64,000 bases of DNA from Plazaster borealis. Its lineage: Eukaryota; Echinodermata; Asteroidea; Forcipulatida; Labidiasteridae. The stretch is taken from contig CM037459.1 of assembly GCA_021014325.1 (NCBI GenBank), positions 14,720,501 through 14,784,500 on the forward strand. The letters run 5' to 3'. Within the stretch, counting starts at the first letter, position 1. Each line of letters begins with the position of its first letter. Below, piece after piece: positions 24,505 through 35,875 of the stretch. The position numbers and the translations under genes are program-made. Under the pieces are notes generated by a model. It saw only the letters and a list, made by a program, of their open reading frames with translations. It did no database searches and was not told where the DNA came from.

Positions 24505-27500
24505 GACTTTTATCAGGACTATGATGACAGCATGCTGCATCTGTGCACCACAGCCAGGACCATTCGTCTCATGGTTACTCCATTTGTAGAGATGTTGCCG
24601 AACTCAACTCCTGAGAAAATTTAGGTAAAGAGTAGGTCAAAAGTTAGGTTATTATGATGTAGACGCAAAGAAATGTTAACTGTATGGTTATGATTCATGT
24701 TGGTCTAGAAATACAAAATAAAAATTGTTGTTCTGCAGACCGGAGGCTCCTTGTTTGCTGGTTTAGAGTGGCCTTGTCAAATGTGTTCAAAGTGCTTCCT
24801 GTTAATTTTCACCCTCAATGTGAATTTTGTTTTGAAATTTATTTTATTTATAAGGGCCTTTCTAAAAGGTATTTGCTTCCTTGCTTCTTTGACTCAACCC
24901 CTCCCACCTGTATGTGGTGAATACTAACAAAAGGCAGATGCTAAACTTATAATTGACGAAAAACAGATTAAGACCAGAACAACTTTAAGAAAAACTGGTA
25001 ATGCTTACATTCATAAAAGCCTCAAAATTTGCAAGAAGGAATATGCCACAATCATGTGTGTTGACTTGCTGTTTCACCTGCAGAATTGGTAGATGAACAA
25101 AATAATGTTAGGTGTTGATAACACGTGTAACATATCCGGTCATAAATTATAAAATTTAAATTTTTCCATTCAATGTGTAATACAACTTTGGTGATAATTA
25201 TTATGCAGATTTACATTTGAAAAATTATCATTTGATAAGGACATATACTGTATTGAGAAATATTTTATCATTTGAAATGCTGTAATCTTTGAAAATACAT
25301 TTATCAACGTTTAAAACGAATTTGAGTGTTTTTCATAAAAGTAGATTTTTGGGAATTTGAAAACTTTACAGGTGGAATAGATGTGATTTTCTAAAAATGA
25401 ATTTCAAGCATAAAGCCCGGTTCATACTTCCTGCAAATGCGAATGCGAAGCGAATTTTCGTTACGCAATAATAGGTACGCGCTCGTTTTCCAATTGTGAC
25501 GCAAGGAAATTCGCTACGCACGAAGCATTCGCAAGAAGTATGAACCGGGCTTAAGTCTGACAGTTATTCCATAGTTCAGAAAATTCAAATGAATGTAACA
25601 TCAAGTCCTTAACAAAAATGTATGTATTTGTTTTTAAATAAAACCTATATAATTTCTGTGTAAACTGCTATACCTCAGGAACATCCATGATCAGTACTTG
25701 TTCTTCCACTTGGGTTCCATCAACAGCAGCACATTGATCAACCAAATAAAGATATCTGTTTATAAAAAGGTACAATTTACCTTCAGATCAATGAAAATAA
25801 TATTTCCTTTAACAGCCTTGTTGGGCTTTAATACCCTTTCTATGGCCCCCATCCCCAGATTTCTGCTGCAATTTTATAGATAGCGAATGTGACAGTATAC
25901 GGTAGTTGATTACTCAAAAGGTTGTTTACAAATTCAAAACCCTTACAAAAAAGCATGATTCAAAAACCAATAGCACTGATTGCAATAATTCCATCACAGT
26001 GACTACTGGGCAATCCAATTGTTATTAAAAACAAACTAACTTTAATTTAATATTATTGTGTCAGTGAGTGTCTGCCATAAACAAGTGTATTGTCATTATT
26101 GTAAGTTTTTGTCAATCTTGTGAGCAAGCTGTCAGTATTAAGTTATATCTGCTTACATAGTATACAAACTTGTTTGCACAAGACAAGTTCAGAGAAAAAT
26201 TAGAGTTAAACAAAAACAAATTGATTAGAGCGGGATTTGAACCAATGACCTCCGGATTAACGTGCCGGCACTGTACCAACTGAGCTATAATTTTGTCAAT
26301 ATCTTTGTTCAGGGTGCTAGTCAGAAGCCACACAACCAAGTTCAGAGATTGGTACACAAAGAACACCGGAATTGTAATAAAGTAAATGTAATTATGCCAA
26401 ACCTGATGACAAAGTTGTGCAGACGGCGGTAAACATCAACTCCAAGAAACCCAGGTAGAGAGTCTAGAATGTGCAACCTTTACAAAGGAAATAAGGAAAA
26501 GTATATAATTTTGTATTATTATTATTGTTATTATTATTATTATTATATATATTTTCTAATGAATTTTTAATTGAATTAATGTAAATTTAGACCCAATTCA
26601 ATCTTCTGATTGTGATGTCTTTTTTTATTGTGAAATAATAAATAAACCATTTATCATCATCATCATCATATATTACATTAAAAAAAATGGGGGGGGGGGG
26701 CAATTGTTTCTTGTGCTTACTTTTATTGTTATAAAGATTTTGTGGAATTTTTAAATGCAATGAGTAAAATCTTATCAGTGATTTATTGTGATTAAATAAT
26801 TGCTATATTTATGACACTACCTTGTAAAAGAAAAGCACATAAAATAGAAACAAAGCAAAAGAAAATCTCACGTTTTGGCTTCCTTTGCACCACAATACCA
26901 ACCCAGTGATTCCTGAAAATAAAATAAAAACAATACAATGCCATTAGCACAACTTTAAAGCAAAGTGTTCCTGTAGACAGAATGACACAGGAAAAAAATG
27001 CCACAAAGAAATGAAATGACTAAATAAAATTAAAGATGCACAAATTTAACGAACAGAAAATAAAAGGTTATCAGACAGGCTAGCAAAAAGAAGCTTGAAT
27101 GCCATGCTTCAAAGTACAAGCTAGGGTGTTAACAAATTGCTAGGGGAAAAATGAAGCAGGAAAGTTTTGTGGCAAAAGCCAATGTAAATCTGTACACAGG
27201 CAAACTTGAATCACAGCATGTAATACCTAAGTATTCAAAATGGTATAGAGGATGGTTGTGGTACATGTGGCACTTACAGTATACAAACTGGAAATAATAA
27301 GTTCCCAGTCCGAAGGAGATGTAGGGAATTTCCGAGTGCCTTTAGATGCTCCTTCATCCGTTGGACAGCTTGGTCACCCTGCAGTGTATGCAGCCAGCTG
27401 GTTGGCTGCAGGAGTTGTCCAACGAAATAAGGAAAGACAAATGCACCTTGATGTCCAGCTGTATGGTTGATGATGTACCTATGTATCAATATCACAGCAT

Positions 27501-30500
27501 TATTGTAATAATAGTTGGATGTTTACAAAATCTTGTGCTTTGGTTATAAGAAAGACTTTTATATAAAGCAGTGAATCTGTAGACTTGGTTCTAAGTCTGT
27601 GATCATGATTTGGTTTTGTCTGACTGATAGCAAACACAGTGTTTACTGAGATAGCACTCTATCATGAAATCTTTATCCTTCTATCATGAAGCCAATTGAG
27701 GAAAATATCCGATGAGGCAAAATGGAGTAGTCTATCTCTCAATAAATGGAACTGTTTTCTATAGTGCACGAATGCAATTCATCACTCTTTTTTCATCACA
27801 TCAAAATGTAATTGAAGATAAAACTGTAATATAATAAACTCTCTTCAAGATTGTATTCCAGATTGGGACAAAAATGCACGGTGAATACAACCAAAATGCA
27901 TGATTTGTAGTTTAGGCCGTGTATAATGGTATGACTTATAATCCTACAATCAAATAATAAGGCCTGATGGTGTAATCCTAATTGTTATAATACCTCATAC
28001 AGAAATCAATCGCATCCCCAGAAATGTCTTCTCCTCTCTGAAGACGATTGACATATCCCACAGTCACTTCAGTGCCATCAAGCTTCGCAACACTAAATAA
28101 AGTAATTTGTAATAACAATGCAAACAGTATCAGTTACAGAATACATGTAATATTAATAGAACAACCGATTGCAAATGACCCGCGTTATTTAACAGAAGCA
28201 CATAATGTCTTAAACCAATAATAACTCATGGCCTTTTTGCCAGTCTACAAAAGTTCAAATTTTTAAGAGTTTGAGCTTATAAATGTTCGGACAGCAAATA
28301 CTTATAACATAAGTTAATTATAATTAGCCTATACATATGGGCCTACTCAACAACATAGTACACACACAAAAAAATGTTGCAAGATGATGCCGTTTCGAAA
28401 TGTAGGCCCTGTTACATGCAAAATTGTTTGTACGGTTGACAGACATGAGATAATGTCGGGATCCCGACAATAATTACTATATCATTGGGATCGTCTCCCT
28501 CCCCGTCCACGCTCAAGCAAGGACGACCCCGTAGGCACACCCTCGCGTGTTACTATACATTAATATACAGCCATGAAGAAAGTTAAGCTGTGATTGTTGC
28601 TCACTCAGACCAAGAAACAAAAGAAATCTTACCTGGTCAAGGAGCTCAAAGAACAACAAACAAATTTCATTGTATTTGCTGCTCCCATAGAGACTCCAGT
28701 GCACAGACAATGAAACCAACTCTTACAATTGGGTGACTGAAACGGCACTTCAATAGGCCACCATGAAGGCCTGTTGGCAGCTGTCGTCCAGAATGCACTT
28801 AGACCTAGGTTTACATAAAATTCATATAGAAATAAACAATTAAATGTATGCATCAATTAGTGAATTTAAACCTATTTTACAAATTGTCTATAAAAGACAG
28901 TGCAGTATCGATACACAAGGTAGCACAGAAAAGTAAATTAATAGTTGCAGTTCTTATACCTTTTGAATTGCAGACAGCTGTGATGAGCCGTCTCAGGGAT
29001 GCAACTGTCGGACTTCTACAGTCCACATTAGTTAAGTCAACTGATCCAGTCTGTCCACTACTCCGATGTATAGGTCTGGTAGCGTGTACTAAAAAGAAAG
29101 AAACATTTCTTCATTATAAGTACACATAGGCCTAATATTGTTCACTTGGGGGGGGGGGTGACATAAGGGCCCATTTAATAAAGCATTTCATAACAAATAC
29201 AAATACCATGTGTAACCACCGAGCTAGGGGAATCAGAGAGCTAATATAAAGAAAAAAGGTACATAGGCTACTTTATTACACATGAACCTACCTATTATTC
29301 ATTGAACAAGTAGGGTATCAAGCATTTTAGCTACATCAAGCTACATCAACACAAATTATGAAACATGAGACGCCTCACCTTTGCGGTTGCCAAACGATAC
29401 AGGCCTCGTCAAAGCCGCTTCCTTAAATCTGGACATCACGTCCATATTGTCCGCGAACGGACGCATGAACGAAGGACCTGATTTGAAACACACAAAAACA
29501 ATGTCAAAAATCACTACACCTTATACTTGCATTTAATGAAAAAGGAAAAATAACATAACAAGTGTAAATAGAGATCTTTGAAAAGAACCCTTACCACCCC
29601 ATTCCAGAACTCCCTTGCTAAGGCGCATGATAACAAAGGGAGTCACTTAAGGTCCTTGCGCGTCAATCCACTTCTCGGCCTGAAAATGAATAAAACAAGA
29701 ATGGGTATACGTTTGGTAATCAATCTGAAAATTAATGGCAATAAAAACTTACTTGGTAATAAGTACAGCAGCTTTCGATAGTAAAAGCATTTTGAGAAAC
29801 ATTTCACTTGTAATGTAGTTATGGACAAAGATATCAGTTTTTATCCCCCAATTGAATTTAAATCTGAAAAACGTATCCGCAGATACGTTTCTCAGATTGT
29901 GTTTTCCAATTACGGATTATTTTTCCGGTGTGGACATTATTCGCTCCGGATGTACACATTAATATTATTATTTGTTGTTGTTGTTATTAATATGTTTTCG
30001 AGACCGCCAAGTTTTCGGGCCATAGACCATGTCAATCGGGCCTGCCTGAAGGTAGAACTTAAAAGCACTGAACACGTTTGGTAATTGTCAAAGACCAGTA
30101 TTCCCACTTGGTGTATCCCAACATAATGCATAAAATAACAAACCTGTGAAAATTTGGGCTCAATTGGTCATCGAAGTTGCAAGAAAATGATGAAAGAAAA
30201 AACACCATTGTTGTAAAAATTTGTGTGCTTTCAGATACCTAAAAAGGCTTCAGACCTGAAGTCTTTTAACATTTTAGTGCGAAATTACCTTTTTTCCTCA
30301 AAAACTACGTTTTTCAGAGGGAGTCATTTCTCAAAATGTTTTATACTATCAACAGCTCTCCGTTGCTCGTTACCAAGTAAGTTGTTATGCTAATATATAT
30401 TTTGAGTAATTACCAAACGTGTCCAGTGCCTTTAAAGGGTGTCACCTGTTTTTGCTTTTAAAAAATACTAAACAAAAATGAACGAGTATTTAAGAAAAAT

Positions 30501-33500
30501 AATTTTCGGTAGATAGGTTGCAGACGTAACCGGCGGGTCATCGTAGGCATTTAATAAAGAAACCTTTTTCGGTTGTGCCATTTCGTCACTTATGATCTAA
30601 ACTGGTATACAGTACTGACCGGGACTGGGTGGTCTCTTCTTGAGATCCTCGCCCGCCGCGGGATCCCCTAGGTGTGACCACTCAGTTTCGGCATGGAGGA
30701 AGATGGTTTCGGTTGGTATACTCTACTGGCATACCTGCAAGGCCGTTGTGTTAGTTTTACTTCACTGCCTTTCTTGTTTTCCTTAACTACTTAAATTTAT
30801 TTTTCGAGTAGGGGCCTACGTGCTTGTGCATATTTTGTTTCTTGTGGCTCGACCACGGGACCTTCCTTTTGGTTCACCTAATTCTTATTCTCTGTCTCAA
30901 TGCAGCCGATGTTTTTAGGGACCATTGCCTACAAGCTCTGCTTCTAAAATGTATCCCTCTGCAGTGTCATGTTTATTTTAATCTTGTTCTTGATATATAC
31001 TGTTAAATTGTATTCTTTAAACTGATCGCTCTTGCTGAGTGATAAATGTCTTTTTACTTCTTGATACTGTGGAAAATAAACGAACCTTGACCCTTGAACT
31101 GTGCAATGGGTTGTTAATGAGATTGATCAGGGATGAGTGACTGTTGTTTATCTGTGATGTGTCGACCTGTGAAATCCTTATTAGTTGCGATAACCCTCCA
31201 TCCTCCCGACCGTCGGGAGGAGCGATTATCGCATATGAAATCCCACGTATTCTCCATGAAGTGATAACCTCAGCTTACAACAGAAAGTGTACTGTGTGGT
31301 CATTACGTGAATTTCCCATTAGCCAAACTCACCGAATTCCCATGACCCACTATCTTCCGACACCCCATGTTCCGACACCCCTATGTTCTGACAACACAAT
31401 CTATATTCCGAGCTCCAACACCCCTATATTCCGACACCCCTGTTCTGTCAGCTCAACCTATATTTCGAGACTCCTATATTTCGACACACCTATGTTCCGA
31501 CACGTTATTTTCCAACATTATTACTCTGTTAATAGTTTGTTTTCCACCAAAAAGCACATATTCACAAAATTCCATGTGCTATCTCGGCTTTGTTGTTGTT
31601 GCTATTTAAAGTTTCTGATGTATATTTGTTTTTATTGTGGTATAAAAAGCAAAACTCAAAATGAATGTATTTTATAGCTTTTCCAGCCCAATTTCAGGAC
31701 AATTTATCAAATTCATCAGCACGCATTCAAATTCACGCATTTCCCTCTAATCCACTAATACTAGGTTATCTGTGCATGGGTAAAATTGGACTGTATTTTT
31801 GGCGTTCAAACGGAGGGTTATTTTAACACTTTTGGATTAAGGGTCGATTAAACTCCTCGCATGCTCGTCTGTAAGGTTAATAAGCTTACACTCTAAACAA
31901 AGTCATTTTTAACAAACCAAAATGCTTCATAAAGGATGATGTTAAAACTTGTTTTATCTTTGATTCACGAAAAGGAGATTGCAGAGGCACGTAAGCAAAA
32001 CAGATCAATAAGAGTCTCCCCTTCATTGTTACAATGCTAGATAAATTAGTATTAAATTGGTTAAGTTTGAAAAGAAAATTGAAAATAATTGCGAGCGGGT
32101 GTGGTTTCTTTAAGTCGCACCGTTTTTCTGGAAAAAAATTCTATAGTGTCACGCACCATTAACTTTTTATCCGATAAGAAAGATCGTCTTTCTGATGTTC
32201 ATTCCCAAACCCATGAGACCCACACCAGTTTGTCAGGTCTGCTCATAATGCTGGGTGATTTAAAACAAATCTAAAAAGTTGTTCACCACGAACATACTCA
32301 GATGCATTTACTTTCAAAGCATGATGTTCCAACTAGCTGTAAAATAAATTACAATTCTTACCGTATCAGCAAGTTTCCTCCATTTTCGCCTATTGTACTG
32401 GAGATTTCTTTGAGTTATCTGTGAATACAAATAAAAACATCCAATCTTATTACCTTGTACATTCTATGTAATTTATTGGCAGGCGAGTACAACACTGGCC
32501 ATGGGTCCATCTTGTGCCACAATTTCCACACATGAGATGTGCCCCTTATCCTTCATATCAACAGTTTATAAAATCAGACATTGAAATCTCCACAAATATA
32601 AGATTTAGTGTTTTCTTCCATTGAGTTGTGTATAACCATAGAGCAACTGCTCTATAACCATGTCTGCAGTAACTTGGTCCAGGCTCTGTGGCTCCATTGT
32701 AAACATCACCGTGACATATGGTTAACATGGTAACTGGGGAAATTTAAGACATTCATATATAAAGAAAAGGTTTACCCCATTATGAATTGGTAATACTAGA
32801 ATATACATTTACATTTCTGTACATCACTCAACGTAGTTAACGACTCTGTATGGTAAACAATAAGTTTGGTGTCTTTCTGATTTGGGGAACAGGGGAAAAT
32901 ATATAGCACAATAAAGATAATTTGTTTACTCTTTCAAATGATATACAGTTCGTTGGGGGTTTATTTGTGAGCAATAAAATAAAGACTGTTTACTGTAAAC
33001 ATCCTACCTCCATGGCTAAACAAAAACAAATTCCAAACATAAGAACAAAATTAAATATTTACCGAGCAATCGTACTAGTTGAATACTTAAAACCGCCATC
33101 AACATTACATAAAGTAGCCTATAGTTATTTGCAATCTAAATGAATGTCGTTTACTTGTTTAGCTATAAACAGTGTGTATTTAAATGATTTTTCTTAAAGG
33201 AATGTCAGGGCAGGGAGCCATGATGTGCTCTCTAAATAAAACTGAATTTTTCTCTCCCTCATCGGTTTGGCGAGTGCTGTTTTCAAGTTGCAGTCGAGAT
33301 GCTCCAGATCAGAACCTTAAAGGGAAGGTACACGTTTGGTAATCATTCTTAAAATTAATGCAAACATAAACTTAGATGTAGGTCTCTAGCAGCTTTCGAT
33401 ATTATAAAGCATTTTGAGAAACATTTCACTTCGAAGTAACGTATAGTTATGGAATATCAGTTGTTATCCCCACAAATTTGGATATGAGAAACGTATCTGC

Positions 33501-35166
33501 AAATACGTTTCTCATATTGTGTATTCCAATGGCGGATTATTTTTCCTGCATGCGATGGACATATTATTCGCTCCGGATTTTTGGCGGTATATCAAAACGC
33601 GACCACCTTTTGAAATGGAATTTTCACAGGTTAGTTTTATTGTATAGGCCTATATATTCGAACGGTTCCAAAAACCTAAGGTATACTTTCCCTTTAACAT
33701 AATGAGTGGTGGTGTGTGAAATTTTAAGCAGGAACGAGGAAAACGACTGTTGTAATGATTGTAATTGTTTAGAAAATAATCGATCATTTTCATAAAACGA
33801 ATCTTGGACTACACTTAGGTATTAGATATAGTTAGCGAGTCTTAGTAGTTATTAGAAAAAGTTGTAATCATAAAAACAAGGTAGGGGCATATATACAAGT
33901 ACAATTGCTGTTTATTTGGCCCACAAAACAATACAAACAATACATGTAAACAATTAACAATACAAGTTTAAGTACACTAGTGACAAAATGAACCCATAAT
34001 ATAAGTCAAAATGAAGCCGGAACTGATACTGATACTAGTGATAGGGTGGGACGGGAAAGGGGGAATGCATGAGCAAACGATGGCACAAAAATAAAGTATC
34101 ACAGATTCAAGCCAATTAACCAGCAGAATAGAAAACACTAGTCTACCTAAAATATGTGGGTCAAAGCCTCTCTAATCCAAGCTTCAATGGTGGCATGATT
34201 AAGATAAGTACAACAACAATAACATCAATTAATGTGAAAACCAATGAACTATAAGAAAAATGTATAGACTATAATATAATACTATAATATGTATATATAA
34301 AATTAGTAGGGTAGATGGCCTTAGCTTTCGTTCCAATCCGGACCTTCGTCAGAAGCAATAACAAACACAAACGCAAACATATCCATTTATAGCAAACAAA
34401 AGAGGAGCAAAGGATTAAGAGAAGGTATCTAGAAAAAACGGGAACATTATAGCCAATCAAAGTTAGTAATACATATACATTTATTTTTGCTATTAAGGTG
34501 TACTTTTTAATTTTTGTATATGTCTTATCTATTTCTAACTATTGTAATGACTCTGTAGTTTGACCTTCGGGTCACGAAGTTTGTCAATTTTAATAAAATT
34601 CAAAATTCAAATTAAATTCATATTAAAAATATATATATATATAAAAAATAAATAAAAATAAGTTTTAAATTGATGTGTCTTATTTTAGTTAACTATACTT
34701 TATATCTGAATTTTGTGATGTACGGCTCTTCAATCTGTGTAGCCTATTTATAGACCTAAAGTTAGATGTTTTGAAGACTGAATAAATTGAGTTTTAGGAC
34801 TCCATTCAAAATAATAAAATAACATAAAAATGAAATAAATAATTGCATTTATAATCAAATAAACCAAACAACTTCCGCCAGTGATAACATTTCGTCACCG
34901 ACGCCCACAGAGGTAGATACCAGTAAAAGGTAACAATCTGAGAAAACTGCGTTTAGGAATCATCAAAATGGTCGGGTAAACTTCAATCTTGTTAATTAGT
35001 GTTGCTGTGAAAAGAGTTGTACTCATTACTACCAGTACCAGTAGGGTCCACAATTTAAATGATTTACATTTACCTGTTGGGATTCAGAAGTAGATGGTTT
35101 GGGTTCAGAAGGAGATGGGAGCGAACAATCTGCATTCTGATTTTCCGAATCTGATGACGAAGCCAT
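24493..35166 (-). CDS. Ulp1/SENP-like (C48) cysteine protease-like gene, 12 exons
   Basis: Exons, 5' to 3': 35166-35074 (MASSSDSENQ), 32418-32362, 29679-about 29655, 29477-29379, 29088-28960, 28804-28633, 28092-27994, 27478-27278, 26912-26872, 26477-26403, 25755-25674, 24567-24493. Most junctions are GT-AG and in phase. The N-terminal half is of unrecognised type, with RPSWWPIEVPFQSPN about residues 145-160. The C-terminal half follows the C48 order: VTVGYVNRLQRGEDISGDAI (equivalent of the 'LNDxxI' region), a hydrophobic GAFVFPYFVGQLLQ, then NHWVGIVV (catalytic His), LHILDSLPG (Asp) and NGPGCG (Cys). C48 enzymes cleave SUMO- or NEDD8-like conjugates; the substrate here is unknown. Oddities: exon 3 lacks a GT donor (caag|gacc), exons 9 and 10 are out of phase by one base, the last acceptor is weak, and Glu replaces the usual oxyanion Gln six residues before Cys. 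It could be a pseudogene or inactive. Confidence 0.6.
25413..25552. mobile_element. 140-bp palindromic MITE in an intron of the C48-like gene
   Basis: Ends aagcccggttcatacttc and gaagtatgaaccgggctt are perfect inverted copies. Inner words gcgaatgcgaagcgaatttt and ttcgctacgcacgaagcatt extend the fold. No coding capacity. Confidence 0.8.
26222..26300 (-). repeat. tRNA-like SINE head
   Basis: On the minus strand it reads tagctcagttggtacagtgc, then cgttaatccggaggtc, then ggttcaaatccc, i.e. A box and B box of a tRNA-derived promoter. The anticodon arm does not fold with a normal 7-base loop and there is no matching acceptor stem, so this is a SINE or pseudo-tRNA. A related copy lies at 56345-56420. 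Confidence 0.6.
26510..26550. repeat. (ATT)n microsatellite
   Basis: About 12 att/gtt triplets followed by tatata. Intron of the C48-like gene. Confidence 0.8.
29700..29950 (+). mobile_element. Partial family 2 TTAA-type element
   Basis: Shares gggtatacgtttggtaat, aaaacttacttggtaa, acgtttctcagattgtgt and attattcgctccgga with the copy at 33321-33693. The ends are degraded. Intron of the C48-like gene. Confidence 0.55.
30063..30431 (+). mobile_element. TTAA-flanked inverted-repeat element, family 1, complete
   Basis: 369 bp between TTAA at 30059-30062 and 30432-30435. The right end accaaacgtgtccagtgcct is inverted relative to the left end aagcactgaacacgtttggt. It lies between exons 2 and 3 of the C48-like gene. 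Confidence 0.85.
30600..31120 (+). mobile_element. Possible 3' end of a non-LTR retrotransposon
   Basis: Unique-looking DNA that ends gtggaaaataaacgaaccttgacccttgaac, the polyadenylation-plus-short-tail style of degraded LINE 3' ends. No reverse-transcriptase frame. Weak call. Confidence 0.25.
31186..31236. repeat. Inverted repeat / hairpin
   Basis: Core tcctcccgaccgtcgggagga (31201-31221) is a near-perfect palindrome, flanked by tgcgataa and ttatcgca. Intron of the C48-like gene; function unknown. Confidence 0.6.
31355..31510. repeat. Irregular tandem repeat of a ccgacacccctatgtt-type unit
   Basis: About eight diverged copies of ctatattccgacacc with spacers. The same words flank the telomere-like run at 21290-21450, in both orientations, so the two sites share an ancestor. 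Confidence 0.7.
33321..33693 (+). mobile_element. TTAA-flanked inverted-repeat element, family 2, complete
   Basis: 373 bp between TTAA at 33317-33320 and 33694-33697. Left end agggaaggtacacgtttggt, right end aaggtatactttccct. Contains gaaacgtatctgcaaatacg, a small internal palindrome. It lies in intron 1 of the C48-like gene. Confidence 0.85.
34320..34625. mobile_element. Degraded retroelement pieces
   Basis: 34326-34352 on the minus strand reads CTGACGA, a 16-base imperfect stem-loop, then GAAA, a hammerhead-like layout as at 7970-8000. 34495-34620 on the plus strand ends cttcgggtcacgaag and aataaaattcaaaattcaaa, typical of LINE 3' ends. Both are fragmentary and no protein-coding part is seen. 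Confidence 0.35.
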
Positions 35167-35875
35167 TTTGGCTGTCCAACATGAATACAATCATACAACT
35201 AAGTTTCTTAACGGGTCCTTCTCATCAACGAGCAACAGTAGAAGTGAGGAGTACTGTACTTGAGCAGAGAACCCCCACCCTTAAATAATGTTTCCACGTG
35301 TTTATTGTGTGCGTCCGTAGCGTGCGTGTTCAATTCCACTTCCTGTCATGCTGCCACGACTATACAACTTATGATGATAACTTAATATGCAAAACTATTG
35401 CATAACTATTGCATATTCAACAACTAATGTCAATCACACACATCACTTGGCCGAGTTTGACAGGCAGTCATGAATATTCAAAAGTATACTGCTTTTAATT
35501 TTGAAGAGATCAAAACATCCAGGTAACAAAACATCAATGATCTAACCTAACCACTAGTGGACAGTTTACTAGGACAGTTTACTAAGCAATTCTTTTACGT
35601 AACGTGGGACAAATTTAGAGTTATTGAATAAAACCAACCCTATTTTCCTAGTAAATACTACCTAAAACCGAACACGACATATAACGACTGCGAGATACCA
35701 TTTAGAGACTACGAAAGCTTTGCGCATACGCAGTTTGACCACAACCATTCGTGGTTTAGCTTCATACGTCGTGTTGCATATATGCCTCCCCAAACCCCAA
35801 TCATCGGACGACATCTCCCCTCCGGAGTCCTACATTATTGACAATACTTCACAGTGAGAAAACCCCACAGTAAAC
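35167..35875. promoter_or_regulatory. Shared intergenic promoter region between divergent genes
   Basis: 709 bases separate the start codons of the minus-strand C48-like gene and the plus-strand C3orf38 homologue, which are head to head. Both 5' UTRs and a bidirectional promoter must lie here. The stretch contains no repeat element I can recognise. No TATA box is singled out. Confidence 0.45.

Noticed and set aside
26222..26300. tRNA gene on the minus strand
   Set aside because: A and B boxes are present but the anticodon arm and acceptor stem do not fold; related copies at 56 kb share a SINE tail.
28453..28470. Palindrome tgtcgggatcccgaca as an operator or restriction-type site
   Set aside because: A single short palindrome in an intron without context; expected by chance in 64 kb of repeat-rich DNA.
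31144..31677. 177-residue open frame with FRHP repeats
   Set aside because: Its middle is the ccgacacccctat tandem repeat; no homology or splice context.
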